Assembly (NCBI GenBank): GCA_025766275.1
Contig: JAFKAC010000024.1
Coordinates: forward strand, 186,001 to 250,000
Length of the DNA: 64,000 bases
Direction of reading: 5' to 3'
Source: Lactarius indigo
Lineage: Eukaryota > Basidiomycota > Agaricomycetes > Russulales > Russulaceae
The notes below the pieces were generated by a model. It worked only from the letters and a program-made list of their open reading frames with translations. It did no database searches and was not told the DNA's origin. Position numbers and translations under genes: made by a program. The stretch's first letter is position 1; each line of letters opens with the position of its first letter. Positions 31,561 to 43,542 of the stretch are shown here, piece by piece.

Positions 31561-32540
31561 TGTTACGCTCCACCAGCGTGAGTCCGACTTGGACATGAGA
31601 AAGGTGTAATCGACTTAACGAAGTTTAGGCGAATGGGGATCTTGTGTCAACCCAATGCAAGCTGAACAGGGGCACTCCGGCACACGCTGCAGCGAAGATG
31701 AAAGAGTACTTATCCCTTGGTGGATAAGAGTGGATGTACACTTAGTCGAAGACTAAGGCGAACAAAAGACGAGTCAAGGGTGGATTGAAGAAGACCAAGA
31801 TGGAGACTCTTGGTCTTCCGAGAAGACTACTTATACAGATACGTGTGGGCTTTAAAGCGCCGCTTGAACAGTGGGTCTTACGAGGTATGGACGCTCAGAT
31901 ATGCAAATGAATGTAGTGAGTAATAAATGGATTAGAACGCGTGCGCCGCCTGTGTCTGTACAAACAGACAAGGCACTCAGAATCTGCGCACGCTAGAGCA
32001 GATACTGGGTATATTCACCTGTACAAACGGACAAGGCACTGGGGCCGGTAAGTACAGGCAAGCGGGTAGTAAACTACTATAACTTACCTCAGAATCTGCG
32101 CACACTAGAGCAGATACTGAGGTTCTACGATACGAGAATACGGAACGTTTTATACTGTAAGTATACGAAAATAAATTTCTCTTTCACTTCCGCAGAACGG
32201 CGTGGGCAACGGGAATCGAGACAGTAAGTAAGTAAAATATTGTGACGTCGCGCGCGTTTGCACGACATCCGCTCAGTACCAAAATATACGGAATATACGG
32301 GATGGACACAATCGATAAGACAAGAATAGAACTCACTTCAACAGTGGGTAACCAATAGTGTAACTAGCTCAAACCCTAGTACAGCTATCCTAGGAATGAG
32401 TCATACATGAGTCACAATCACATGTGAACTACTTATGCTGACTGATGAGATGTAAGAGTCCATGACTAATACTAGTATCGGGCCGTAGTCATAACCGGCC
32501 ATGAGTTGTTCGTAACACGTAATCAGTCCATACCATAGCA
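31561..32540 (-). repeat. Gypsy E 3' LTR, interrupted
   Basis: An A/C-type LTR starting TGTTACGCTCCACCAGCG and ending CCATAGCA, followed by the polypurine tract. It contains the conserved arms near 31788-31820. A 464-bp insertion (31876-32339) interrupts it. Confidence 0.82.
31876..32339. mobile_element. 464-bp insertion with 9-bp TSD
   Basis: AACAGTGGG occurs at 31867-31875 and 32340-32348, while uninterrupted LTRs have this site once. The insert contains two copies of an about 30-bp block (CAGAATCTGCGCAC...GCAGATACTG) and two CTGTACAAACRGACAAGGCACT blocks. It has no ORF and no clear terminal inverted repeat. A 9-bp TSD would fit a Mutator-like non-autonomous element; this is tentative. Confidence 0.6.
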
Positions 32541-32552
32541 TCACCCCCTTTT
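32541..32552 (-). promoter_or_regulatory. Gypsy E polypurine tract
   Basis: AAAAGGGGGTGA on the coding strand adjoining the 3' LTR, identical to that of Gypsy B. Confidence 0.75.
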
Positions 32553-32572
32553 CAGGAGTGAGGCCCACCTCA

Positions 32573-33591
32573 CTAGTCCACTACCAATTCCTGCCTCATT
32601 TTCTCTGCTTCATCCTCCATTCGCCCTAGTATGTTAGCACGCTCCAGGCGGTAGAGACTGTCCTTTTTGTCACCCACCACCATCTCCCTCTCCAACTGCA
32701 ATTGTCGAATCCGCTTCTCCAGCTGATCCTTGGCAAATGCAAATTGCCAGAACTGGCGTAATTCTTGAGTAAGGGTGACATCCCCAATACGCGTTAGGAG
32801 TAGGTCAGTGGGATGTTGATCACGGAGCATGAAGTACTCCTCATGGGGTATGAAGGCACGGTTGTTCTTTGGGAGATGGGGAGTGGCATAGAGGGGTTTA
32901 CCATAAAGGAAGCCCGATCCCAGGGCTAATCCAAGTATGAAGGGGTCTCCTCCTCGGATAACCTGTACGTGGGATGCTTGTACCATCAGTCCATTGGGGA
33001 GCTTGATCGGGAACGGAATGTAATCGGGTCCTCTATTGACCCGGAACCCTTCAGGGACAACGGCCCTGGTTGCTGGGTCTTGTTCCCCCATTGGTGTATA
33101 ATGAGCCGCTTGTGCCACGGCAACTCATCCTCAGTGTAGAGGCCCCCTGCTGCGTCGATGAGGTAGGGAGTGGCGGCTGGATCTTCAGCATAGAATTCAT
33201 GGTTAAGGAATGCGTGCCTGATGGGGTAATGGTCTCCAAGCTCGTCTTCATCCTCATCTTCATCCAATACTCCCTCCGCTCCTTCATCATTCAGTGTCGG
33301 CAGGCGGCGATATGCAGTTGCTCCTGCTGCCACCGCACTGCCGTCTCCTTCCAACCTCATTCATATTTCTGCATGGCGTTGGGCGGTTTCACCACACGGG
33401 ACAGCTGCTTGAAGCTGAAAGAGCTCGTCTTCGGTGAGGAAGACTTCAGGCTCACCGGTGTTGGGATTGGTAAGGGCGTAGATTGACGGTGGAGGTGCTG
33501 GTTGAGTTGTTGCTGAATCGTTGCTGAGAGTTCCCTGTATGGGCACAGGGAATCGTTGCAGTGTCTACTGCAATTCTTCAGCAGTGATAGG
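32573..33591 (-). pseudogene. Gypsy E pol, C-terminal domain
   Basis: The minus-strand reading shows PEGFRVNRGPDYIPFPI, a VQVIRGGDPFILGL block, GFLYGKPLYA, a coiled-coil-like segment and SLYRLERANILGR, ending at 32573. This is the same module as in A, B and C, and the best preserved here (181 residues without a stop, 32573-33118). Upstream frames shift near 33000-33360, and a TAG lies near 33567 where copy B has tryptophan-type sequence. Confidence 0.78.
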
Positions 33592-33596
33592 CCCAT

Positions 33597-34371
33597 TGTA
33601 GCGGTATGACTTATCGCGTACAACTAGACCAAGGTGAAGGTTAGCAAACTGAACTGGGATCACACCCAAGCCTAGCGTGGAGACAAGTCATGCGCCAAAC
33701 GTACAGTCACTGTGGAGAATATGCACATGTGAGACCTTTATCCAAGGTCAAAGGCAAGGTGATCACGCAGTGGTACGCTGAGTGGAGAACCAAGAGGACA
33801 AGTTAACATTGGAGAGGTAAGGGAAGTACAAGGGAGATACGCACCTGAGTGGAGAACCAAGAGGACAAGTTGGTTCCACTCAGGACGTTACATGAGGGTT
33901 TATATACTGTGCTGCGGCTGAGTTCGAATTACTATAGAACCTTGTTACTAAAGGTATGTGTAATAGTAATGAGTCAGACGCTGACGTGTCGTATCTAATA
34001 ATAGCGTTATCTATTGTGCTGACTGATACACAGTCATTAACGCTGACAGAACAATGATGTGTCCTTATCTATGAGTCACAACCCTATGACAACGTAGTCT
34101 AGAACTATCTAGAATCTTCCCTGCTTATCGTCCAATGAGAAACTATAGTACTAATGAGGAAAGTGACCTAATGTGGTAACATCCAATAAGGAAGTTACTA
34201 TCCCAGGGTCATGTGCTTGTGGGTGCACATGTTGGCATCACGTGACTAACCATCTTATCATATCTAATGATAAGGACTTGGATATTTGACGCTACGTTGG
34301 AGACTCATATCTCCACCAAATAAATCCGTAAAAATACAGAAAAATAAGGCGAAAATAGAGTGTCCGTGACA
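33597..34371. repeat. Solo LTR H
   Basis: 775 bp, TGTAGCGGTATG...CCGTGACA with TSD CCCAT (33592-33596 and 34372-34376). It separates two parts of Gypsy E pol that join in register in copies A-C. It holds an internal repeat of GAGAACCAAGAGGACAAGTT (two copies, near 33785 and 33850). Similar but diverged sequence occurs at 36612-36811. Confidence 0.82.
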
Positions 34372-34376
34372 CCCAT

Positions 34377-36605
34377 CGTCCTCATGCTGCATGGTGGAAT
34401 CTTCTGTGGTTGTAGCTCTAATGGCTGCGGTGTCGATGGTGGAGTCGGGGTCAACAAGCGTGGCGGAGGAGTCGTTGACAAGAGTGGAGAGGAGTGTGAG
34501 CTGGTCATTGCGTCGGGTGGAGGACATGGAAGGAATGGGTGATGGGGACTCATCGTGGTAGGAGGTCATCCTTATATGCGTTTCCCTGTCGGGGTTAGAA
34601 TGTTTGAACTCCCAAACAGCTTCATCGGCAAATACATCATCCTTATCTATCCATTGATTATCCGAGTCCGGATAACCCTTCCATTTCACAAGGTATTGGA
34701 GCCGACGTCTTCTGCCGAACCGCCAAGAGTCTAGAATCTTCTTGACCTCGTATTCTTCTTCGTTATCGACCAAATCAGGTGGTGGGCACTGATAGTTGGG
34801 TCCGTGCATGGGTGTTTCGCGATAAGGCGTGAGAAGATCTATGTGGAAGACATCATGGATGCTCCACTGTGTGGGAAGTTCGAGGCGATAGTTGACAGGG
34901 GACATCACCTGGATGACCTTAAATGGTCTGTGTCATTTGGCCGCTAGTTTTGCAGTTGGTTGATGCGTATGTAGGTGGCGCCCTTCAAGCCACACGAGGT
35001 CTCCTTCTTTGAACCTGGGCGTATCTTTATGTTTGACCCATGACTTTTGCGCCCTGAGCATGCAGGAGAAGGCGCACTGACATGCTTGTTTAAACTGATC
35101 CAACCTTAGCGACACCTGTGGGATAGGGGAAGGTCTATCGGTCCAATCAGCGCAAGGGTTGAACCCTGATAAGAGGAAGAAGGGGGACTCTCGCATAGTT
35201 TCATTGGGCCAGTTGTTATGCGTGAATTCTGCCATTGGTAGATAACGAACCCAGTCGTCCTGTCGTTCATTTACCCAGAAGCGGAGGTATTGTTCCAGCC
35301 ACTGATTTGTTCGTTCTGATTGGCCGTCGGTTCTTGGGTGGTAAGCAGTTGAGATATTTTGGCTGATGCCAAGGATTTTGCATATCTCCCGCATGAACTT
35401 GGATGCGAAGTGGGGGTCTTGGTCACTGATAACACGTGAGGGGAGTCCAAATCGTGGGAAGACATGAGAGACGTACAGGGCAGCCGTCCCCTCGGCAGTT
35501 ATCTCTTCATTGCAGGGGATGAAAATAGCGGCTTTGGTACAATCATGGTCTGTTACTGTCAGGATGGAGTCATAGCCACGGGACATGGGAAGTTTAGTAA
35601 TAAAGTCCACTGCGATGGTCTTGAATGGCAGGGCTTCTGGTTGGGGATAGATTGGTTGTAGAGGTGCCCTAATGGGGCGGAGGTTGACTTTGTGCCGTTG
35701 GCACTCTGCACAGCCTTTGACATAGTCCGTGACATCATTTTTCATCTGTGGCCACCAGTAATGTCTTTCAGTTAGTTGAAGGGTTCGTTTGATGCCAGGA
35801 TGGCTGTAGACAGGAGAGTCGTGGTGAGCAGCAATAATGGTACACTTGTCATGAATGCCACTGGTGACTACTCTGTGTCTGTCCTTATACCATGTCCCTT
35901 CGATGTCTTTTAGCTTGTGAGCGTCAACCCAAGGTTTCAACTTAGCTATATCTTGTTCGTAAATAGGGTGTTCTGGAGTCATTTCCACCGGTAAGATTTC
36001 AGGTCTCCAGTGTGGGTGTCGTGGTTCTTCTAATGTGGTGGCGCGTGCGAAGACGCTTTCTGGTAATACCATGATTCCCTCATTGTCGTTTTCTCCCTGA
36101 TCATAGTCTGGTCTTCGTGACAGTGCATCCGCACGTCCATTGGAAGTTCCCTTAATGTGGTGAATCTCAAAATTGTATTCTGAGAGTTCGAGTACTTCCC
36201 TGGCTATGCGCCTACTAATCTTTTGTGGCAATTTCCAGTATTGTAGATTGAGGTGGTCTGAAAACACCTTGATCTTATGGGGGGAGCCCACTAAAAGGGG
36301 TCTCCAGTGGCGAAAGGCTTTAATGATTGCTAGGAGTTCGAGGTCGTAAATGTCGTAATTTCGTTTGGCTTCATTGAGGGTGGAAGAATAGTAGCTGATG
36401 GGATGTCGTTTGCTGTCTGCTTTACGCTGGAGGAGAATGGCTCCAGTGGCGAAACCTGATGCGTCAACTTCTAGTTCGAATTGTTGTGCGAGGTCTGGGT
36501 GTGTGAGAACGGGTTCACTGGTGACGAGGGTTTTAAGGTCTTGGAATGCCTTTTCTTCTTCCGTTCCCCAGTGCCATTCGGTATCTTTGCACGTGAGTTT
36601 GTTAA
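34377..36605 (-). pseudogene. Gypsy E pol: RNase H, integrase, chromodomain
   Basis: It begins inside the RT/RNase H junction at 36602. The 565-codon stretch 34933-36630 contains RNase H, the integrase HHCC region and the complete core with DFITKLP, SDQDPHF and GQSERTNQWLEQ. This is the only integrase besides B without an internal stop. TGA at 34933 replaces the Trp of a conserved AAKWHGPF block. The chromodomain follows (34770-34640), and then the frame runs into LTR H. Confidence 0.85.
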
Positions 36606-36611
36606 GAGTGT

Positions 36612-36811
36612 TGAAGCGCAGAACTAACAAGCAAGGGATAAGCTTGAACAGCTAAAGAGACAAGTTAACTTCAGAGGTGATGGGAACTCTTATTACAACT
36701 GCATACCTAAAGAGACAAGTTACTATAAAGGAACATCTATGAGCAAAGGTAATAGAGAAGTAAAGAGAAAGGGAACTTACACTTCAGAGGTGAAGGGAAC
36801 TCTGAAGTGTA
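36612..36811. repeat. LTR-like fragment, possibly related to H
   Basis: Two copies of AAAGAGACAAGTTA lie about 70 bp apart, resembling the paired motif inside LTR H. It ends at the TA target of the pogo element. No second boundary is found. Confidence 0.35.
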
Positions 36812-39800
36812 CTATCCCCTCACCTAACCTCGGCGGGGCGCTAATTGGGATCGTAAGGTCGGCGGTCACATCAAGTCACAAGCGAAATTCAAACACCGCT
36901 TCGGCGTTCCACAGACCCAAAGTCGTCATCCTGTTGCGGCTGAGGTTTCGAGTGTCTACAGTACTTTAGAGTAAAACTGTACTATAATAATATCTAAGAA
37001 AGGTTTTCTGTAATCAGGACGCTTTTAATGAGATTATCAATTCTGGAATGAGATAGGATTAGGATAATGTAATGGGTGACTATAACGATCATTGTGAGAC
37101 TCGGAATTTGAAGATACATTGTCATTAGGAAGAGGAAAAGTCCAATGGGGCCTTGAGAATCCGGGGTTGTGCAGAGACAGCTGGTCTGGAGAGAATTGGA
37201 ATGGTTGAGGAACAGCAAGTGTTGACGATGCTGAGCGACCTGAAGAAAAAGGCAAGCCCCCAGCTGCCAGTGGGAATGTGGGCAACGCTGACTCGGGGTA
37301 TCTTGCAGAAGAGATGGGTGGGAAGGTGGGTGACACTGAGTGGCCTGCGGAAAAATGGTGAGCCTAGGAATGTGAACAATGCTGAGGAACTCAGACCTGT
37401 GGGGAATGGTGGATTTGGGCAACGCTGGATTGATGATGACGAATCGCCAAGACTTCGCAGTCCCTCGGCATCAGGAAGCAGTAATCCCGGCTCTTCCTTT
37501 GGTGTGGGGTGCATTGGGGAGATAGCCAGTGCTGCCATTTTTGAATCCGAGCTTTGTTTTGTGCGCTTGCCACCAAAAAGTTCCATGAACCGAGGAACTT
37601 GAGTGAGAGCTGGTGTCACCTTGAGATGCTCTTTAATGGCCTTTCGGAGTTCGGCACACGTTCCTTCTTGTGAAAGATGAAGGGCACCTGCTATTGCGAG
37701 AAGGTCAGCTCGGCGGGAGTATGATGAGAGTGGCAATCCGAAAGATTTATTCTTGATATCTTCCTCAATCTGTGCGGCACGTCCCTCTTCCACGGCTTGT
37801 TTTCTTGCCTGCCATTCAGCCTCCTCCTGTGCCTTTTCGGCTCTCTGTGCCTTCTCAGCATTGTGTTGGGCTTCTAGGTGGGGTATGGTGATGTAGCGTG
37901 CACTGACTTTTGATGACTTTGTGGGTTGTTTCTTCTTATTTGCCAGCTGTTCCGAAAGGTTTGCAATCTCCTGTTTGGCCACAGTGCAGTGTGCCGCTGC
38001 AGCACAAAGTTGCCGTTCTGTCTCCTGGTACTTGGCATACAGTGTTGAGTATTGTGAATAGAGGAGTTGGATCCAATCCCAAAGTTTGTTGCGTGAGCAC
38101 TGTTGAACATAGGCATAAGATGGTATTGGAGGGAGCTGACTCGGAGTGGGTCCATCTGTAAGATGCGATTCAGACCGTGTCCGGTGAGGAATCTGCAAAT
38201 TGTCACGTAGGTCATCGCAAACTTGAGACACCTCAGACCCAACAATCTCCAAGCTAGCTGGAGGTAGATAATCCTCATCGACCTCATCATCTGAGTCAAA
38301 TTCTTTGGTGAAAAGCTGTGTGGTGGTTAGCTCGGTGTCCAAGTCCTCACTGGCTTCACTATTGACATCCGAATCAGAGTCATCTTCTTCCATTTCCAGA
38401 CCTTCATCTGGATCGATATCACTTGAAGCACGTGCAGAAATGGGTGATGAGGGAACCTCAGATGGATATGAGACAGGAAGATGGGATTGGGGTAAAGAAG
38501 ATGATGCCTGACTTGGCGCAAATTCGTCTGCCGAGAAAATATTAGGGTTAAAGGGATATATGCCCATCTTTCGGAATGCGGCTTGAATAAGTGATGGCTT
38601 CATGGCATGGCGAATCGTGAGGAATTCCTGTATTACATTATAGCGGTTTATTTTGATGTTCTTTGCAACACATGCGTCAGCATGTGTTGACCACTTGCGT
38701 TGCACAATCGAGAAGACCCTGACATCCAGGGGCTGGGTCTTGTGAGTCGTTTTTGAGGGCAAACCAATAATTATAACTCCCGACTTGTATGCGGCATCCT
38801 TAATTGAATCTGTTTCATGGGAGTCATGACCATCCACTGAAAGGACAATTGGTTTGTCGTTGATGTGTAATGCTTCTGCTTGAGGCAGAAACACTTGTGT
38901 GAACCAAAACTCGCACTGGTCCCAGTCTGTCCAGCCAGTCGGTGACGTTCCAATTCTAAACATATAATTAGCTTGCTGGATAAGAAAAGACGATAGAGGG
39001 GCAGACCCTGCAGCATCACAGAGGCGAGGATCACAGGTGGGATCTGGCAAGGGACCATCTTTGAGCACAAAATACGGCTTCATAACATACCCTACTGCAT
39101 TTGCACACTCGAGGACTGTCACAAGCTCAAGATTGTCAGAACTCTGCCAATATCTGTTCCTATCCACTGCTGCAAAGATATACTTTGTCCCATCCCGTTT
39201 GCGACCACCACCCATTTGGAGACCCTTTTCATCCATGTTCCAGTGATGATTGGGAGGAATGGGACCATACCTTTCCTCTACCTCTTTCCGCAGTGCAAAG
39301 TAATCATCAATGGTCTTCTTGTTGAAATTCTGAGCACGTGTGGGATCGAGTTGACGTGGTTTGTGTGCAGCTAGGACATCTTTGTGGCGGTCCAGAAAGG
39401 CATGAGCCCACTTGATACTAGGAAGAGGACCACCAAATATCTCGGCTGCATGAATACAGAGATCCTGTAAATTAAATGGAGTTGCTAATGCAGCCTTGTG
39501 TAAAAGCCAATCAACTAGGATATCTTCTTCAGCATCTCCAAGCTTTCGTTTACTCCGAGAATAGTCACGGAGAGACCTGTGTTTGCCATTTACACGATCA
39601 CTGAGGGTTGTGCATTTCACCTTTACAAAAGGCAGTTAGCCCGACACATTGAAATGTCTCAAATACCTTCCAACACACCTCTTTTACCCTTGCTGCTTCC
39701 CCAATAGATTTATATGTACCATCTGTAATACCCTGGACAGCTGCCTGCATGCGTTCCTCATAATTTGGGTCCGTAGAGGCCAGTACCTTTCCTCGTGTGC

Positions 39801-40127
39801 ATGCCATCCAGGGCTTCAAACACGGACCATACTTTGCAGCACGTCTTGGGGTCCCTGTTGGAACTCCGACACGGCATCCTTCGGCGTGTGACAGATAGGG
39901 TGACAAACCCAAATTTGGTAGCAAAACACTGATAACAGTCGATATCTCACATCTCATGTGTTTCCACAATTTTTTTTGCTGGATCGTCCATTAAATCTCC
40001 TTTCAGATCAGTCTTCCCATTTTACTTTACAATACAGGCAAAAATGCGAGCTACAGAGTCATCCGCCGAAGTTGAGGTACATTTGTCAGCAGAATTAGCG
40101 CCCCGCCGAGGTTAGGTGAGGGGATAC
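36812..40127 (-). mobile_element. Pogo/Tigger-like DNA transposon
   Basis: Terminal inverted repeats of about 34 bp begin TATCCCCTCACCTAACC (36813 onward and up to 40126), with TA on both outer sides (36810-36811 and 40128-40129). One transposase gene with a DDE domain is inside. The TA target and the DDE type fit the pogo branch of Tc1/mariner. The transposase frame is open, so this is the best candidate for a recently active DNA transposon in the window. Confidence 0.88.
37125..39807 (-). CDS. Pogo/Tigger-like transposase
   Basis: It catalyses cut-and-paste transposition at TA sites. Exon 1 (39807-39688) starts MACTRGKVLAS and carries the first half of a psq-type helix-turn-helix (EERMQAAVQGITDGTYKSIG). 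A 67-nt GT-AG intron (39621-39687) follows. Exon 2 (39620-37125) continues with TLSDRVNGKH, a second DNA-binding HTH_Tnp_Tc5-like part (about residues 60-130), and a DDE_1 domain with acidic residues in HWNMDEKG, VLSVDGHDSH and QPLDV. A long Ser/Asp/Glu-rich tail includes a coiled coil (AEKAQRAEKAQEEAEW). The total is about 870 residues. The last about 150 residues run past the usual domain and may use another stop or intron. It lies in the element at 36812-40127. Confidence 0.85.
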
Positions 40128-40129
40128 TA

Positions 40130-41151
40130 TGCCTGATCACTCATTCGGACGGGACCACTGAGTCAGACACTTCAATTTCCTCACTCATCTCTGGCTCAAT
40201 TGCTACCAAATTAAATACACGATCCCTAGTACTACTCCTTAGTGTACTCGAACCGTTTTTTTGTTAAAATCTTGTTGTGTTACGAAGTTAGCAAAAAGGC
40301 TGTCTGTCACGCTCGCCGACCAATGCCGTTTCGGGGTTTGATTCAGTGGCTGACTACATTCCAAAATTGGAAGGACGTGCAAGTGGTCTCCATCTCGACT
40401 CTTCGCTCATACCTGTGGATCGTTGGAAGGTCGCGCACAATGAGAAAATGAGCAAAATCACCAGTAGTTTTTTTGAGAAACCATAGGGAATGTCATTTTA
40501 GGAGAAATCAAGTCGTATCGTGTTGCCAATAGATCGGCTGGGGTGCATACTGAAGGGACGCACATCGGTCAACTCAAGGGTCAACTTACAACAACAGACC
40601 CAGCTCTTGTCTCACATACGAAGCTGCTTTGAACAAACCCATTCGTGAAAGAAAAACCCTACATATAACAAAGAGGTCTGAGAACAAGACAGCCAAGTTA
40701 TAGGTGGCCCACCACTGGCAGGTGATGACCGCACTGGAGCTGGAGGAAACAACGAAATTGCATGCTTGACCCTACCTCACCGGCCTCACCCCCCACATCC
40801 TCCAAACATGATAGCATCTTCTAGTACCTACATGACCCCAACTAATCACTATATTCACCAATGCCCGATGCCTTCTCTTGAGGTGCCAGTCCTTCAAGTT
40901 CAACCTCCACCTGCTTATTATGTAGTATCTCAGGCTTATAATTCTAATACACAGACTTAACCTTACATAGCTAGATTTATAGTACCTTCACATAACGAGA
41001 ATAGCTACATCTTGCCTAACATTCGCCGACACTGCGCAATCCGAGTTTCAGCAGCTGCACGGTCAAGCGGGGTTCCAAACTTTCCAAAATAGGGCCGTGA
41101 CCAAGTGTGACTGTCTGACTCAGTGGTCCCGTCCGAATCAGTGATCAGGCA
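40130..41151. mobile_element. 1-kb MITE with TA target
   Basis: TGCCTGATCACT...GTCAGACA at 40130-40169 is repeated inverted at 41112-41151, with one mismatch in 40 bp. TA flanks both ends (40128-40129 and 41152-41153). There is no transposase ORF. Its left TA is also the right TSD of the pogo element. TIRs differ from those of pogo, so it belongs to another TA-targeting family. Confidence 0.85.
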
Positions 41152-41199
41152 TAGTAGTACCTACTCCCTCTGGCGACGACCCGGCCCGTCACCCCTCTT

Positions 41200-42377
41200 A
41201 TGTCCGACAATAGATCTACCGCGCCGACAGCCCGCAAGCCTAGTACTACTGGGCGACTTATCATCCCCATCTTACGCCGCGGGACTAAATCAGCCACCTC
41301 TTCCCCCAATCCCGGCGAGGCCCCATTGGTCTTCCTCCGCGTGCAGATCATCTCCTGCAAGGGCCTGGAGGCCAAGGACCGCAACGGCAAAAGTGACCCG
41401 TGCGTCCACTCTCCTTCTTTGTCCTACGGGCCTTGCTTTTCTGACCTTCCCCTCCTCCTCGCTCTCGCTCGCTTACGTAGCTTTGTGGTCGTCTCAATTT
41501 GGGGGAAACAGTTCCAAACGCCGGTGTGCAAGCGCGACCTCAATCCCAAGTATGAGCCGGAGGACGCGACGTTTAGCTTCCCAATTTACGACCCACTCAT
41601 GCATGAGCCTGGCACGCTCAAGTTTGTCGTTTGGGACAAGGACCTGATCAAAAACGATTATATGGGCGAGTATTCGTTGCCAGTAAACCAGTGGTTCAAA
41701 GGGACTGCGTTTGCCTTCGACGATCCCAACAATGAGGTGCATCACTCTCTACTACCATTTATCAGAGCGGGGATTTTAACCCAACCGCCCACCCAGCCCT
41801 TCTCCATCAGCCTAGTTTCCGCACGCTCAACTAAACCCGTGCCTGGAACTATGCTCATCAAAGTCGGGTTCCACCTTCCTGACTCGACTCGCCAACAGGA
41901 CTTTGGGGGCACCTATAACGCATTGATTGCAAGCAGCAACCCTAAAGTTGGCACCGTGATGGTTGACATCAATAACGCAAAGGACCTTCCGAAATGGTCC
42001 AACAGTGAGTCATTCGACTTCCATCGCCACATCGCCGCTGATCGGAGCTAGTGATTTCCATGGGCTATGATATGGACCCCTTCGTGGAAGTGTCTATTGG
42101 AAAGGAGACCCTATGTACGCGCGTCATCCAGCACACGCTCAACCCGGTCTGGAATCAGCAATTATTTTTCCACGTGCGCCAAGATGACTTATCGCTCCCT
42201 ATACGACTCACCGTTTTCGACCGGGATAAACTCACACGCAACGACTATGTCGGTGAGGCAGAGGTAACTATTCCTACTTTCAATGGGGGGGCTGCAGTGC
42301 ACGACCGGGTTCCTTTGAGACGGGTCAACAAACCAGGTCCGGAGTACGACCCTACTCCGACCATCACATTCCAGTGA
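41200..42377 (+). CDS. Double C2-domain protein, gene 1
   Basis: Four exons: 41200-41399, 41481-41736, 41797-42004, 42052-42377. Introns are 81, 60 and 47 nt, all GT-AG, placed by matching the second copy at 54273. They give 329 residues. C2A (about residues 45-200) has the Ca2+-type loop residues in KDRNGKSDPF and WDKDLIKNDYMGE. C2B (about 205-329) has MDPFVEVS, TLNPVWNQQLFFHV and FDRDKLTRNDYVGEAE. Both keep the acidic residues expected for Ca2+-dependent phospholipid binding. There is no transmembrane segment, so it is probably a soluble membrane-binding protein. The ATG is 48 bp from the MITE, so its promoter lies in or was replaced by transposon sequence. The biological role is unknown. 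Confidence 0.85.
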
Positions 42378-43089
42378 GCGCGTGGTGCTGCTGTTGCAGG
42401 TGGTGCGAACGATCACTGATGCTCTTGCGCTCAGAGTCAATTACCAACCGTATTTTGCCCTGCAAAGCTAGGGAAACAAGGAAAATGACACAGATTCCAC
42501 GCGGATGATCTCGACTGGGGTGCTCACACTATTGCCCAAGTCTCTCACCTCGACGCCGCCCACCGACTCGCTGCAGTGGGATGGTCTCATTTTTCTCGAT
42601 GCAATCCAGCTCCGCGGGCGATAGGCACACAACGTAGAAGGGCCACAAACCGTGTCAGACAGCGCGTGCGAGGGCGACCTTGCACATTCTACACCAGTGC
42701 ATGCCCATGTTCTCTTTCTTGTGTTGAGACATTGGCGCACGCAAGGTAGCATGGCCTGCATCGATCATACCCGTTCCCGATCGTTCATTTGACTAATTGA
42801 TTCATTGAACTCATTACTTGTCTTGCTCGTCTCTGTCTATGGTATCACAGTATAACCATACCCACGTGTTTACGGTACGGACGGATACTCGTCTTTATTG
42901 ACTCGTACTTATACCTCGGTAGTTTGTCGGTACACCTCAGTCATCGCTCGTATAGGCGATTCCTGAGGTGAGAAATGTCTTTACTTTAGTTCCTTTACAG
43001 TACGCTTACGCCTAGATGGACTATTCCGTCTGTCTAAGTAAATACACAGAGTCATCCCTCGTATAGGCGATTCCTGAGATTATTTCGTC
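42378..43089. other. Duplicated 3' flank of the C2 gene and short direct repeat
   Basis: 42378-42800 matches the sequence after C2 gene 2 (55412-55640) and after the relics at 51960 and 57331, with shared words such as CCCAAGTCTCTCACCTCGA and ATCCAGCTCC. A 28-bp direct repeat (GTCATCSCTCGTATAGGCGA...) occurs at 42940-42967 and 43051-43078. No gene is called. Confidence 0.5.
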
Positions 43090-43542
43090 TAGTGGTTTGC
43101 GGGCTCGGCTTCAAAGCCTAAGGCCAGCCTAAGACGGCCGTTTGAAACCGGGACGGGACTGGGACGAGAGTGGGTCCTGGCAGGGCTCACGGCCCAGTCT
43201 TCAGTTTTGGCATTCGGCTCGCACGGTCCCACGTCCCAGGCCTCTATTGTTGGGGACGCGCGTCCTAGGCTCAGGATTCACCAGGATTCGCGACTCCTTT
43301 GAAACTGCATCCACGCCTTCGGAACTACATCCGTGCCTTTGAAACCACATCCATACCTTCGCCATTGTATCCACCTGTTCACAATCTCATCCACCCCTTC
43401 CGAATTGGCAATCGTATCCACTCCTCTGGAAATTTCCTTCACATCTCGTTACACTAATCTTCATTTTACTTATAAAAATATTTTTTTTCTCCCTCACAAA
43501 TCATCTTAGCCACTCGACTGTGCAGAAGATCCCCTACTTCCA

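Larger units (their letters stand above)
31561..36605 (-). mobile_element. Ty3/Gypsy element E, 5'-truncated
   Basis: From left: 3' LTR, polypurine tract (32541-32552), C-terminal pol domain (32573-33591), solo LTR H, then chromodomain, integrase and RNase H (34377-36602). Gag, protease and most of the reverse transcriptase are missing: the Gypsy similarity stops at about 36605. No 5' LTR is found. Confidence 0.82.

Noticed and set aside
33070..33486. Plus-strand 138-codon ORF
   Set aside because: Antisense of the Gypsy E C-terminal region.
37153..37602. Plus-strand 149-codon ORF in the pogo element
   Set aside because: Antisense to the transposase tail; no domain.
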